From contig NC_079879.1 of the NCBI RefSeq assembly GCF_029227915.1, positions 9,980,001-10,044,000 on the forward strand: a DNA stretch of 64,000 nucleotides, read 5' to 3'. Within the stretch, counting starts at the first letter, position 1; each line of letters begins with the position of its first letter. Source of the DNA: Hydractinia symbiolongicarpus. Taxonomy: Eukaryota; Cnidaria; Hydrozoa; Anthoathecata; Hydractiniidae. Shown here in pieces: positions 41,401 through 48,843 of this stretch. Both the position numbers and the translations under genes were made by a program. The notes beneath the pieces were generated by a model. It searched no databases. It saw only the letters and a program-made list of their open reading frames with translations, and was not told the DNA's origin.

Positions 41401-43911
41401 AAAATAATTTTATTTATTATTATCTTTACTTCTTTATTACTTATACTTATTACTTATAGTAGAGCCAGTCTAGAAAGGACTTTAGAGTCAGTCTTGAAAA
41501 GTACAGCGAGTGTCATACAATATCTAACACAAAATATACCCTATATATTTCTTTCCTTAATATATATCCTACAAATATCATTCTAATCTAAGGGTGGGTG
41601 GGAGGATCAATTCTATCGACTTGTGATTTCTCAACGCGCTATATATCAGCCGTATTTCGTCCGTCTGTTTGTGCGCAAGAAAAAAGGTCGAGTTGCGGAA
41701 ACATGAAATACAATTTATAAAGAGTTCGCGAGCCCGCGAATTTATCAACAGGCTAGTAACTAGTCTCTTTAATAACAGTCGTAAAATATCTACGACGCAA
41801 CTTTCGTATGAATAAATTTGTTAGTTCATTTTCTACTGCTTATGAAAAAGCTGTAATATTAATGCTAACAAACTTGCCGGTGTGCACCAGACCGTTTGTA
41901 AATTAGGTTATTGTCTAGTGACACTAATACTGTACTGTAATACGCACTAACAATGTTGCTAGTGCGTTTTTAACAATTGACTTGTGTATACTAGAAATCT
42001 TTTTTGTGCGTACTAAAATTCTAAACACACTGCTGTAAAAAATATGGTCAGCATGGCTAAACTTAACCAGTTGCTTCTACTCTTTTAGATTCAGGGTATT
42101 TCCTGAAAGCAGTGATTTCAGGGAATGCAAAAGGGGAAGATAGGGCAATCTTTAGAATGAAAGTACCAGCAAACCCTCGAGACACCTGTTTGACATTCTG
42201 GTACTACATGACAGGATCAGAAAATCATGCATTGATTGCGATGATTGGCCTCAGAGAGGGGAAACCAATCGAAACCTGTCAAAAGAGATTGGAACTAACC
42301 ACAACTACTAGTTCTGGAGAGGATTGGTGGATTCCAGCTCAAATAAATCACAATTGTGGTAAAGATAATTACGAGGTGATTTTTAACATTTTAATATCAA
42401 CGTACAAGTATTTGCAATTTTTACACTTTTAAGTAAAGGCCTGGGTTTGTGCATTTCACATTTGAGAAAGATTGGATTTCAGGTAAAGATTGTTTTAGTA
42501 GCGCAAGTGCATTGTCTTATTATATAAAATGCTAGAAATATCGGAAGGGGTAAACCAGTAAGCGTCTTCCTCGTGTCAGTACCATAACCGGGGGTAAATA
42601 AATGAATATGTCAAATTATATATCAGTAGGTTATTTGGTTTCCCCGAGTTCGTTTAGTTCAGCTCGAATGATTTTGATTACGACAAAAGAATTCTTTTAC
42701 ACAGTGACACTACTAGGTGTTACGTTTAACGGCGTTGTCGGAGGAGTAAGCATGTCTTTTTTTTGTAAATTAGAAACGATAAATGTTGACTGCGATGGGT
42801 AATCAGAGGGATTAAATACATCTTTATTATGAAATTCCATGTAGACTGAAAGTTGGTTAAATGTATTGCATTGATATCGTCGATCTGAATTATCAAAAAA
42901 GAATATTTGAAATTCAAAAGATTCAAAATATATTAAAAAGTAGTACCACAACTGAAGTACAAAAAACGTGTACATAATTTTGTTGCAATGTGCTAAATTT
43001 TCCGTCGGTACTTCCGACAGCCGTAAATAAGGGCGAATATTGCGGCTTTCTAGGATTATTTATTGTTTGATAAGTAGATTGTAGAGAACGATAAGTCAAA
43101 ACATACAGGCAAGTGTGCAGCGAAAAAAATCAATCGTCAGAAACAATACTATCTCTTGCTTATGCGTTACGATCACTTACTTTCGCTATATATCAACAAC
43201 GGGAAGATCGCACAAAATAAATCTATCAATGTCTTTTGGTCATAAAAAGCTTAGGAAAAAGGCTTTTTTCAGGAGATCATAGTTAATTAAAAAAAGGTTT
43301 ATAAAAAAAACAGCGGGAAGAGTGTTCGTATCGCTACGTAGGCACGTAAGACAAGACATAAACATGTCCAATTGTTACCGTATTTAAACGTGCACAATTT
43401 ATTAGCCTTTGGCCTTTTTTCCACTTGTTCCAATTTAGCATCGATACACACCCTTTACTGCGCCAGTCCCAAAAGTAGCCCAAAGGCTATCTAGGGACGC
43501 ATTGGATCTATTAAATGTCTTGTTTTAACCCGAATTATTTAGTTATATGGTTGATATGGTCGTGTTATTGTTCAATTTTTTTTTACAAACATCACAAACA
43601 TGCAAACTTACCTGATGTTGTTGGATAAGAATTTCCATTGAAGTACCTACTTAAACCACATATCATTTGTCTGTTGACACTCCGAAAAATGTAAAAAAAT
43701 ATGCTCTTGTTGTTATACTCTTTGTTATCCACTGTCTAATACGAAAATTTGCCTTTTTTGTGCAAGTGCTAACGAAAAAAAATTTTTTTAGGTGTATTTT
43801 ATCGCAAGAAATGGTGGAGATAAATTTTCCAACATTGCAATAGACGATATTTTCTTCTTGGATGGTTACCGTGACACAGATGTTGATAGCAGACCATTAC
43901 AAATGGACTAG
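14356..43911 (+). CDS. Secreted astacin-family zinc metalloprotease with two TSP1 domains and a MAM domain (10 exons, 567 aa)
   Basis: I assembled ten exons; every GT-AG junction keeps frame: 14356-14449, 16166-16306, 25993-26119, 30329-30552, 36147-36359, 39366-39542, 39646-39825, 39903-40043, 42089-42375, 43792-43911. Domain order: signal peptide (about 1-25); short pro-region; mature start near IIPYRFDV (residues 70-77); peptidase M12A with the zinc site HELFHVLGFDHE at 162-173 and Met-turn SIMHY at 217-221; TSP1 about 271-322; TSP1 about 331-382; MAM about 388-565, ending shortly before the stop. It would be secreted and cleave extracellular proteins; the TSP1 and MAM domains suggest matrix or cell-surface targeting, as in cnidarian astacins of developmental or stinging-cell context (family knowledge). 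The zinc ligands, catalytic glutamate and Met-turn tyrosine are intact. The pro-region is short and I see no FxGD aspartate-switch motif, unusual for the family. The introns are heavily invaded by transposons. The splice model is predicted, not cDNA-confirmed. Confidence 0.88.
15244..15437. mobile_element. MITE-like inverted-repeat element in intron 1
   Basis: Left end ACGGTGCCCATGGGGA and right end TCCCCACAGGCACCCCGT are imperfect inverted repeats. The ~190-bp interior carries further inverted GGAGTC/GACTCC units and has no ORF. The superfamily is not determined. Confidence 0.5.
16166..16306 (+). CDS. Astacin gene exon 2: pro-region and mature N-terminus
   Basis: Acceptor CTTTTCTAG. The exon runs from NKTTANTS through LSKR (a possible basic processing site) to FDRIWHTRIIPYRFDVV, where W...IPYRF is the conserved start of mature astacins. 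It is exactly 47 codons, phase 1 at both ends. Confidence 0.82.
17280..18620. repeat. Diverged copies of the TGACGTCA-containing Helitron body repeat
   Basis: Contains TTTTTGCTGACGTCAGCA near 17375, AATGACGTCATTAACC near 18435, CATTCCGAAACAG, and CGCGGTGAAAAATGCTGACGTCACCAC near 18530. All of these have counterparts in the element at 34672-35466, but the copies are diverged and the ends are not preserved. Confidence 0.55.
18621..21169. repeat. Old diverged dispersed repeats in intron 2
   Basis: The segments near 19900-19975, 20385-20465 and 21565-21650 are recognisably copies of one sequence (CTGCATTAGCA...CAGTCTGTTC...GGACACATTA...ATTTTGTTTAGAA). CTTCGCTTCGCTCCGC-type strings recur near 19690, 20885 and 25500, and AGCTAGCTAGC tetranucleotide runs occur at 19190-19285. 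A 104-codon minus-strand ORF at 18609-18923 shows no known domain. Confidence 0.45.
21170..21238 (-). tRNA. tRNA-like gene, probably a tRNA pseudogene
   Basis: The minus strand folds with a perfect 7-bp acceptor stem (GCCCTGT with ACAGGGC) and a perfect 5-bp T arm (CCAGG TTCGAAT CCTGG), which contains a canonical B box. TTGCTTTAATGG resembles an A box. The D arm pairs poorly, and the anticodon stem only closes with an enlarged loop, leaving the anticodon ambiguous (TGC for Ala or GCA for Cys). There is no encoded CCA, as expected in eukaryotes. The length of 69 nt is slightly short. Confidence 0.55.
22708..25124 (+). mobile_element. TTAA-flanked DNA transposon with 29-bp perfect TIRs and a C2H2-finger ORF
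   Basis: A 29-bp sequence beginning GGACGTGTTTTTTC is repeated, inverted and without mismatch, at 22708-22736 and 25096-25124. Both ends are bordered by TTAA (22704-22707 and 25125-25128). A TTAA target duplication is known for piggyBac and Kolobok transposons. The 2417-bp interior has no recognisable DDE transposase but contains the C2H2-finger and DRYGHS...-type coding block at 23695-24278. Perfect TIRs suggest a relatively recent insertion. Superfamily assignment is open. Confidence 0.7.
23749..24278 (+). pseudogene. C2H2 zinc-finger / uncharacterised ORF block inside the TTAA element
   Basis: After an acceptor-like AAATTTAG, the frame encodes NIVRHKKEC (the second half of a finger), then CEYCGKTFGQKFNRDRHVKTHH, a complete C2H2 finger. 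That frame ends at 23982. A second frame, open from before 24000, reads CEPIYFVKVIEKG, then DRYGHS and RGNYLKSDRSRN, and stops at 24278. The pair looks like one protein split by a frameshift or a missed intron. I do not recognise the second module; the lineage of such proteins is unknown to me. Whether it helps the element transpose is speculation. Confidence 0.45.
25843..25941. mobile_element. 99-bp MITE with 8-bp target duplication (hAT-like)
   Basis: The ends CAACCACGCTCCCAGGG and CCCTGGGAACGAGGTTGG are imperfect inverted repeats, and ATTCTTCC is duplicated immediately outside (25835-25842 and 25942-25949). An 8-bp duplication is characteristic of hAT elements. It lies about 50 bp upstream of astacin exon 3 and so close to the branch-point region. 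Confidence 0.65.
25993..26119 (+). CDS. Astacin gene exon 3: start of catalytic domain
   Basis: Encodes DETEKTMVKDAMGSISKKSCVKFQ...HVRIISGNG, the conserved helix, first cysteine (SCVKF) and first strands of the astacin N-lobe. Acceptor TTGCCGTTTAG, donor GG|GTATCG, phase 2. Confidence 0.85.
26657..28228 (+). CDS. THAP-domain DDE transposase (DDE_Tnp_4 / HARBI1-like catalytic fold)
   Basis: The 523-residue protein starts from the ATG in acaaaaATGg. An in-frame ATG at 26606 lies inside the TIR, and further upstream the frame leaves the element, so this start is preferred. A serine/asparagine-rich leader is followed by a THAP zinc finger (about 58-130; C61-x3-C65 ... C108-x2-H111, FTGG), then a coiled coil (about 168-210), a helix-turn-helix region (about 272-315: EEEFFMILVRIRCGL, ...STSHISRIL) and a DDE_Tnp_4 catalytic core. 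The likely triad is D353 (ILDCTEV), D428 (MADRGF) and E474 (VHVERAIERI). The THAP domain would bind the TIR or subterminal DNA and the DDE core would cut and join DNA. There is no stop or frameshift. It converges with the minus-strand partner gene, with 88 bp between the stops. Confidence 0.9.
   Translation: MAEQVHFILNSTQNQSDIQNSNQDNSFFQNLGSPASIGSNFSSSSSFLLQAKSKGGGITCCVPLCQNNSKKNPDLSFYVIPKDSELRKKWLFMISRKDFVPSTSHRVCSVHFTGGKKTYMNNVPTIVPKTIKPTASKPRKTLNSTNCKLQLFSPVRATTNDIAAELSVEEELKQELEKLRAEISCMRIHEKELDQTIEKQQATISDIAFSIDRFKHNEAHFKFYTGFESYKLFKAVLEYLQPAANKLIYWGSNTNTENTKNINSTKRGRSRSLSAEEEFFMILVRIRCGLLLEDMAVRFNMSTSHISRILITWTDFLHSQFRMLPIWASKETVQNRMPKCFQKSYPNTRVILDCTEVFVEMPTSYRTQSSTFSNYKHHNTAKGLVGIAPDGSVTFVSDLYGGRFSDKRITKDSGIYDLLEPGDSVMADRGFELEEDLPDGVTLNIPPFLDGKPQLSLLEENETRRTASVRVHVERAIERIKNYRILQTVFKLSMAAELNKIWVICCYLVNFLPQLVPDVNTND
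28317..30044 (-). CDS. SWIM zinc finger / YqaJ-type nuclease accessory protein of the transposon
   Basis: The protein has 575 residues. An acidic N-terminus is followed by a SWIM finger around 168-180 (C168-L-C170-KAGAGG-C-C-K-H180), usually a DNA- or protein-binding module. The C-terminal half (about 370-545) matches the YqaJ/lambda-exonuclease-like fold: G422-LENE, LGASPDGATTLN with D460, IEVKCPY with E473 and K475, and YFHQCQG with Q516. This is the G..E / D / ExK / Q signature of the PD-(D/E)xK nuclease superfamily, apparently complete. It lies between the transposase stop and the right TIR. Related genes accompany ISL2EU transposases, but what the nuclease does in transposition is not established; end processing or recombination is a guess. 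An upstream non-coding exon is possible. Confidence 0.88.
   Translation of the reverse strand: MLVSEVLGVKEVEMEVINKDTDLDIILSSTDLGPSFSQSSCVVPRPVFKELTNAERDEEVEERTHEDISQWSTDLAAMPSITQEKIHQYLVLGNSCDSKPKGATKHKILGYQLFKESYVKKVRVKSNVMAEKLTFLVKCFVAASMKREKYSVYVHLCQRSGDILYAKCLCKAGAGGCCKHVAAVLFQLVEYKQLDLKIVPDDKTCTDLLQKWHVPGESANSAPIKFSAMAFEKADLTKDTNESRKRPLVTGNRKFCSTPLFAHEPSTEKVKKLATDLFEIGQGTSMAYLLQGNDYKPSSFYDTSIKEFNFEQTNSETVELRPTVNLFLQALDFEPEIAELSDEQKSFVNNFIHVNAEQVRDIEKSTCTQYKCDMWYTERKKRITSSNFGSIINRRKNIHPKSILQKCLNKNKNFTSEACKWGLENEVNALNWYQTEKNIEVEKCGFVINPKWPWLGASPDGATTLNGNARLIEVKCPYSKKDCSISDACKDKNFFLQISNGKPKLKERHNYFHQCQGVMAVTQVNEIDFIVYTKVDRHVETIVFQKEKWNRITLPELTHFYFTFMHSNITEQQCE
30329..30552 (+). CDS. Astacin gene exon 4: zinc-binding active site
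   Basis: Acceptor CTTTTTTTTAG, starting only 61 bp after the transposon end. The exon runs from CNTRFTGNFGPYF to CFTTGIITHELFHVLGFDHE and RPDRDRYVNI. The three histidines H162, H166 and H172, the general base E163 and the following E173 are all present. Donor A|GTAAGT. Confidence 0.9.
30553..31919. other. Astacin intron 4, first part: nothing recognised
   Basis: AT-rich. A 64-codon ORF at 31378-31572 has no domain features, and no element ends were seen. Confidence 0.35.
31920..32429 (+). mobile_element. Helitron-like element(s), degenerate plus-strand copy
   Basis: A 5' end TCTATAATAATTGCCGTC lies at 31921 and the interior TTACCGATATTCATTTGATC / TTTCCGCGA matches the inverted copy ending at 34665. 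From about 32305 a copy of the short type follows (CCGTCTGTCTGTCTGTCACGC, GGCGAACCCGTGGA) and ends AAGGACTAG|T. It is either one mosaic element or two merged copies. Confidence 0.55.
32990..33384. repeat. 325-bp inserted block flanked by a perfect 35-bp direct duplication
   Basis: The 35 bases at 32990-33024 recur exactly at 33350-33384. Between them lies a 325-bp block nearly identical to 34781-35105, the body of the Helitron element downstream. Duplications of this length are not a transposase signature; they fit templated repair of a staggered break (inference). Confidence 0.7.
34360..34665 (-). mobile_element. Helitron-like element 5' part, minus-strand copy
   Basis: On the minus strand it starts near 34665 with AATAATAGCCGCATTTGG and GTCTGTCTGTTTGTGCGC, then GCTACCGATACCC, TTGATCTTTCCGCGA and ATTTTATTACGCCATTT. 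This corresponds to 31921-32140 on the plus strand in the opposite direction. The left boundary is not defined. Confidence 0.5.
34672..35466 (-). mobile_element. Non-autonomous Helitron-like element with intact ends (795 bp)
   Basis: Read on the minus strand it begins A|TCTATATAATAATACGC, with TGTCTGTCTGTGTGTCTG close behind. It ends with a CAGTGGATTTTTCCACGGGC-like hairpin and ATCGACTAG|T. The 5' TC, 3' hairpin plus CTAG, and insertion between A and T with no target duplication all match Helitrons. The interior has several TGACGTCA palindromes (34744-34752, 34894-34901, 35057-35064, 35166-35173) and no ORF. Confidence 0.78.
36147..36359 (+). CDS. Astacin gene exon 5: Met-turn and end of protease domain
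   Basis: Encodes SQYERYHEDWSVTFDFSYDYNSIMHYTPYAFSK ... LGGDKPTEMDYFKLNLLYEC. SIMHY supplies the Met-turn methionine M219 and Y221, the fifth zinc ligand or switch tyrosine. The closing ...EMDYFKLNLLYEC corresponds to the usual S..D...IN.lY.C terminus. Phase 2 in, phase 1 out. Confidence 0.9.
37409..37938. mobile_element. 530-bp Harbinger-like MITE with TAA target duplication
   Basis: Begins AGGCGGTGATACACGAT and ends ATCGTGTATCACCGCCT, with TAA on both sides (37406-37408 and 37939-37941). Interior subterminal repeats of TTAATCGAATTCGATTTATCG type occur at both ends. A 3-bp TAA/TTA duplication is typical of PIF/Harbinger; no transposase is encoded. Confidence 0.7.
37942..38350 (-). mobile_element. 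Truncated Helitron copy related to the 34672 element
   Basis: Directly after the MITE comes a CCCGTGGATGAATCCATGG hairpin (the minus-strand 3' end), then GTCACCAAGGGCTG, TTACCCAACTGG, ATGACCGACGTTACCAG and ATAAAAGGAAGATGAAGACATC. These are in the same order as in 34672-35466 but strongly diverged, and the 5' end is missing. Confidence 0.55.
39366..39542 (+). CDS. Astacin gene exon 6: first TSP1 domain
   Basis: Encodes SPVSSWSVWGACIKQ ... IRQRFCS ... SECW ... EKRTCDINYEG, a thrombospondin type-1 repeat with the WxxW pair, the basic strand and the expected cysteines. Phase 1 on both sides, so it is an exchangeable module. Confidence 0.85.
39646..39825 (+). CDS. Astacin gene exon 7: second TSP1 domain
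   Basis: Encodes LGAWNKWSTWSICNT ... DQRRTRKCEVGRRCSG ... SRSCRTDG with WxxWSxW and RRTRKC. The upstream acceptor TATATTTAAG was chosen over the earlier TTTGCAG because the latter leads into a stop. Phase 1 on both sides. Confidence 0.85.
39903..40043 (+). CDS. Astacin gene exon 8: MAM domain, first part
   Basis: Encodes LDCSFKTGYCLWCAVRPIKEYRWRAKTGKG...GPLFDHTTMGG, corresponding to the MAM opening (cDFE.glC.w....D.fdW....g..T..tGP..DHT). Phase 1 on both sides. Confidence 0.85.
41637..41763 (+). mobile_element. Degenerate Helitron-like element in astacin intron 8
   Basis: CGCTATATATCAGCCGTATT with CCGTCCGTCTGTTTGTGCGC near the start; GTTGCGGAAACATGAAATAC resembles the interior of the 10526 and 12513 copies. 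It ends AACTAG|T and is followed by a second 5' end (TCTCTTTAATAACAGTCG). Confidence 0.5.
42089..42375 (+). CDS. Astacin gene exon 9: MAM domain, middle
   Basis: Encodes SGYFLKAVISGNAKGEDRAIFRM ... CLTFWYYMTGS ... the GYYL, arl-S and C-l-FWYhM.G elements of MAM. Ends in frame (phase 0) at NYE. Confidence 0.85.
43792..43911 (+). CDS. Astacin gene exon 10: MAM domain end and stop
   Basis: Encodes VYFIARNGGDKFSNIAIDDIFFLDG, matching the i.fEg..G......IAiDDi.l..G end of MAM, and then a stop. No membrane segment or anchor signal follows, so the product should be soluble. Confidence 0.88.
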   Translation: MYFIARNGGDKFSNIAIDDIFFLDGYRDTDVDSRPLQMD

Positions 43912-44056
43912 AATAGCTGCAAGAAATAACTCAATCGTACAAGCATTGTTCGCAATTTAACATTCTAGCTGTGTAAATATAAGTTGACGAATATCATGCC
44001 GATTCTAAAACTTCTACTGGGAAAACTTCTATAAAAGATAATTTTAATAGTTTAAA

Positions 44057-44062
44057 AATAAA
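44057..44062 (+). terminator. AATAAA polyadenylation signal of the astacin gene
   Basis: First canonical hexamer after the stop codon, 146 bp downstream. Confidence 0.5.
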
Positions 44063-46002
44063 CGTGTTTTTTATCAAAGTTTAAAGAAATACGAAATAAG
44101 AAATACACAATTCCAGTAGGGATGAATGGTGGTCCGTTTTCTATCCTATCGGTAACATTGCAACAAAGAAACTCCTCATTTGGTGTCTATTTCATCACTG
44201 CTCACGTTGAAATTAGCAAATTGATGTTATTTCGTTTTGTTTACACGAAATAAACATCAAACTTTTACACAAAAAGAGCAATGGATTTTTTAAATTTTTG
44301 TAGCTCTGGACCTGTCTGGTCATGTGATAAAAATACGCCACTATATAGCTAGATGACCTAAAAAGATAAAAGAAAAAAATAGAAGATAGAAGAGAATGTT
44401 TTGTCACAATAATGTTTTTATAGCGAACAAAAACAACAACATCAGTTTGTCTGACCTATTGCAAACATAAGCATATGGTTATAATAAAAACACGATTATA
44501 AGAAACACCAGGTTCATATTACAAGTATTTTCAACTGTCTCATTCAAAAAGAATTAACAAATTGAATGATTTTTGCTGAAACGTATAGAGGCCTCAAATA
44601 CAGGGATAAATTTTCAGAAATTGTCATTTAAAGTTAAAAAAAAAGAGTCCAAAAAGAACTAAAACAATAGATAATTCATATAGTTTGCTGCAACTTTTTA
44701 TTTTTATTGGGTTTACAACCTGCATTTTAAACATGTTTTCTATATTAAGATATTGAAATTTAAAAGCAGTTTCGAATAATGCTTAACACACTTATTTTTA
44801 TGTCCAAAATGATTTTACAAACTCAATGTTTGATTTTGTTTGCACAATTCTCTTACAAGAAGGAAAATTTGTCCATTATATAATTTAATTATTGACCTTT
44901 TATAGTACGGGTGGTAAGGGTGATCCTTCTTATAAATTTACTGATAAGTCTTGCATATTTATTATTGTAAAAAGTGATAAACAAACTCTTCCCAAACTTA
45001 TTTACTTTTTTATATCAGAAATTCGAAATTTTAAAAATAGTCCCTACCACAATATAAAAAAAAACAAGAAATTAAGCTTTTGTCAGTAATAATAATGCAC
45101 CACAACAGGATTTCCTGAGACTAAAGAAATTTAATTTAGCTATGCTGAACACAAAAGTTCCAAAAAACATGAAATTTGGGATAGGTCTATTATGTGGTTT
45201 TCATCCCCAAAAAGCCATTCAAGTGTAGTTCAGTTGAGTTTGCAAAAGTAAAAGAGTTGTTAGAAGATAACTGCAAACTTATTTAACAGCTGCGCAAAAT
45301 CACACGTTTGTGTCTTCACAAAGTCATTCAGCACAAAGAAAATAAAGAATTTATTTCCACGATGTAACAAAAAAAAAGCAACTTGAGTTTTAGGAAAGAT
45401 TTAAAAATAGTATAATAAGATTTAGAATAAAAGAGTTTTGTTAATACTTGTGGATTGAATTTCCTTCTTCTTACTGTGACTAGCTAGCTAGCTAGCTAGC
45501 TAGCTAGCTAGTAGCTAGCTAATGATTCGATTGAAAGGATGACAGCAAAACATATTTTTGATGGTGGCCTTAGGCACCAAAAAGTAATTTAGTTAGCTAG
45601 CTACATCAAAGCAAGAAAAAATAATGTAAAAGTAAAAATTTCAAATCATCCATACCTTCGCAACTCACTTTCTTCTTCTGCATAAAAAGGATACCACAAA
45701 CCCACCAATTCAAGCTAATAATTTGGTACTTTAAACTTTTCTTTTTAATGAAGCCATAAATATAACGTTTTTGCGCATTATAAATTAATATAGCGTGCAT
45801 TCAAAATAAAAGTACAAGCTTTCCAATTCGAAATTTTAATACCTAAGCTAGCGGGCAAAACAAAGACTAACACTCAAAGCTTGATTTTTATCAGGACTTG
45901 GTATGAACTATGTAAAAAATCAAGAAAAAAATTATTACAATCAGTTTGGAGGCAATACAATCCCACATAATGGGATAAATACACAAAAATTAATAAAATA
46001 TA
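44063..46002. other. Intergenic between the astacin gene and the pogo fossil
   Basis: No gene seen. Contains a (GCTA)n tetranucleotide run at 45479-45522. Confidence 0.4.
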
Positions 46003-48843
46003 CTTTAGGAGCAGAAAGTTTTGCAGGCAGAAACTTTCGCGAATCGTGGTCTTTACGACATATTTCACGGAAACCACTTTCCCAGAAATCAAAAAAGGTT
46101 TTTAGGGGGAGAAAATACTTTTCGCGAATTGTCATTTATTGAAAACAAAAATTTTTCCCTTTTTCAAACTAGAACAAAATAAAATGTTACAAAAAAAACG
46201 GTATTAGGCTATCACGCTTCTTCCACCTCCCATTTAGAGCCAGTGTCTCTTTCTGCATAGTTTCTTTGAATTTTACCCCCACACAGCAACTCGAATTTTC
46301 CAATAGTCACATCACAGACTGCCAGCAAGTGACTGTTATTATCCGGTTCCTTGTCTCCGCTTAGCATCGGATCGATGTTCTTAAGAGGATCGATCGATGG
46401 CATCTTTTCTGAGCCGAGTTCGATTACATCAAAAATCCCCGAAGCTTTCCATCCCCTATTGATAATTTCTCTTCCTTTGGAAGTTGTCATGTGGTTGTAG
46501 AAGTCAACTATCCAACCAGCGTGAATTCAGCTTTGTTAATTGCAAACTTGTACATCTTCGATACCAGCATCTAATTGGGTTTTAACTTGTTCCGAATACC
46601 ATTCGTTGAGCTTCTTTTTTAGTAATTTTTTGGCATAACCATTTACTGTTAAGTCATTTGGGCAGTAAATACATCCATGACTACGAGAGCTTATTGATCG
46701 TCAAAACACTTGAGGAGCTCTGTTTGTTGCTTTACATACTGTTTGATTATTTTTTTAAGAACTTTAGGGATTCCTCTGTGTTGGAAAAATGTTTCTGTTT
46801 AACGCTGAGTGAAAACCACATGGGAAATTGAACTTCGGTAAGCTCTGTGTAGTTTTTCTTTTATAAATTAGTTGCATTCAGAATGTAATGAAATAGCAAT
46901 GGCTCTTGTTATAGAGCGGTTGTCTGAGCTTCCTTCAATTGTTACACACATTTCACCCCTAGGAGCAAGAGTCTCATTCCCAACAGGAACATATTTTATC
47001 AGTGTCTGATCGATGTTGATGATTAAGGCGGTATGTGGTGCGTTTCTACGATGGACACAATTTCGTGCAGGAACAAAAATTCAATTTCTTTGCAAGCGCC
47101 ATCAGAAATGTCAACTTTAGACGATGTCTTTGTCCTTTTTACGAGGTTTGCTCTATCAAATAAGCTTTTTTCCCAACGCGAGGGGTCCACGTCAACTTGA
47201 CCAACAGCATAAGGGTACTTGCTCATCAAAGCTTTGTGGCATTTGCTACTGCAGTGTTTATCACTCCTCCTTTTTTACTCAAGTTAAGAAGGTAATTTCC
47301 CACCATTTCATCTAGTTCCCCCAAAATGTATATGGTCTGCCTGTTTTTCGCGAGTACTATTTCAGGCTTAGTGACTTATCAAGCTCTTCCTTATACTTCC
47401 TCTTAGTTGTTCGTAATATCTCTTTTTGTATGTCCAAACTGTACTTTTAGGAAAATTCGGAAAATTAATTTAAAACTTGCAAACAGTATTAATATTGCCC
47501 TTTTCTGCAGCATATTTCCCAATGGCGTACCTTTCTTTATCAATCCACTTGTGATATTGTGGTTTTCGTTTGACATTTCCAGGAGAAGCAATGTGGTCAT
47601 GTATCACTTGCATGTCGATTAAACCAATGTTTCGGCTTGACGCTGGTATGACTAGTTCTATATTAGAGATTACACTTGCATTACACTTGATACATTAAAC
47701 GCGAATGTAATGATACTTTTGTACATAAATATTAAAGATTTTTGCAGGTACAACATTGTTAATCATTAAAAAACTTTGATAAATGATCTAGTAATAATGT
47801 TTTGATTAATAAAACCTACCAAATTCGCCAGTGTCATCATTTTGAGTTTTGTTAACCCTAAACTTCCTTTTCTGCAACAGTTTTTTCTTTTTGATTTTTT
47901 AAAGAAAAGACATTACTGCAAGTCTTGCGTTAACGAAACGAGCTGTGAAAGAATGTTTGTGTTTACAAGTCTGAATCGAACAATTTAACTAAGAATCGAA
48001 TTTCAAAACGCTCGAAAACAAGTCAAAAGAAATGCACGTTTTTAAATGACGTTTTAAATAATCTTATCTCACAACAGTTTTTAACATGGAAAGCTACAAA
48101 TTTGTCACTGCCTTCAGAGGCTACCATTACTATCGAAGATATTGGGAACCGAAAGAAAAAAAAGCTTGATTGCTTCCATGAGCCTAATAATCCCTGACAG
48201 AAAATGAAGATTTTGTGAAGCATTAACAAAATACCTTTTAAATTGCGGCATTACAATAAGCTGCAAACTAACTTCGGACCATTATAGACGTTCACCTCTG
48301 GTACAAGGAGATTTAGAGATTAGATGTGAAGTCACCTTTCCATCACGATCGACCATCCTCATGTCAAAAAGCTGTCAACCCGTTATTTACATTTAGTAAA
48401 AGATCTTTACACTTAGCCTGTGGAAGATAAGGCAGTTGGTAGCTTATTTAAATTTGTGATGACTGTACCACCAATCGCAAAAACACCTGGAAGCAGTTAC
48501 CTAAAAGAGAAAGATATAAACAGCAGAAGGGAGAGAAAGATCGTAACATTAGGAAAAGTTCAACTCGGGAAAGAAAAAGAAGAAAAAAGTTGCATAAAAA
48601 ATTGTACTTTAATAATATGCGTCAACTGATTTTAATTGTCTTAAAATCTGTTTTTTTTTCGGTAAAAAATAAATTTTTTAAACTGAAAAAACTCTCGCGT
48701 TTTAAAAAATTCTTTAATTTCGCGGGAATACCTTTCGCGTTTTTTCAATAAAATAAACTTTGAGGAATAAACTTTCACAAAAAAAACAACGAAAATCACG
48801 AAAAACGCGAAAGTTTCTGCCTGCGAGTTTTCTGCTCCTAAAG
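46003..48843 (-). mobile_element. Fossil pogo/Tigger-like transposon with long inverted repeats
   Basis: The left end CTTTAGGAGCAGAAAGTTTT (46003 on) and the right end (48843 leftwards) are inverted copies. They share CTTTAGGAGCAGAAA, GCAGGCAGAAACTTTCGCG and further TTTCGCG blocks over about 190 bp, imperfectly. TA precedes the left end. Between them lies a decayed DDE_1-type transposase on the minus strand. Confidence 0.68.
46215..47660 (-). pseudogene. Broken pogo/Tigger-like DDE_1 transposase
   Basis: Reading downward from 47660 in shifting frames: IGKYAAEKGN and STVWTYKKRYYEQL (N-terminal DNA-binding segment, 47580-47400); a block at 47230-47030; INIDQTLIKYVPVGNETL (47020-46965), the conserved first catalytic N.DQT box; GEMCVTIEGSSDNRSITRAIAI (46955-46890); ALVVMDVFTAQ (about 46690), which holds the second catalytic aspartate; VNGYAKKLLKKKLNEWY; and finally IINRGWKASGIFDVI (46465-46425). 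At least four frame changes and several stops show it is inactive. The order of blocks fits pogo-type elements. Confidence 0.72.

Noticed and set aside
48420-48629. 69-codon plus-strand ORF rich in lysine
   Set aside because: It lies within the fossil pogo-like element close to its right inverted repeat and shows no domain; probably chance.
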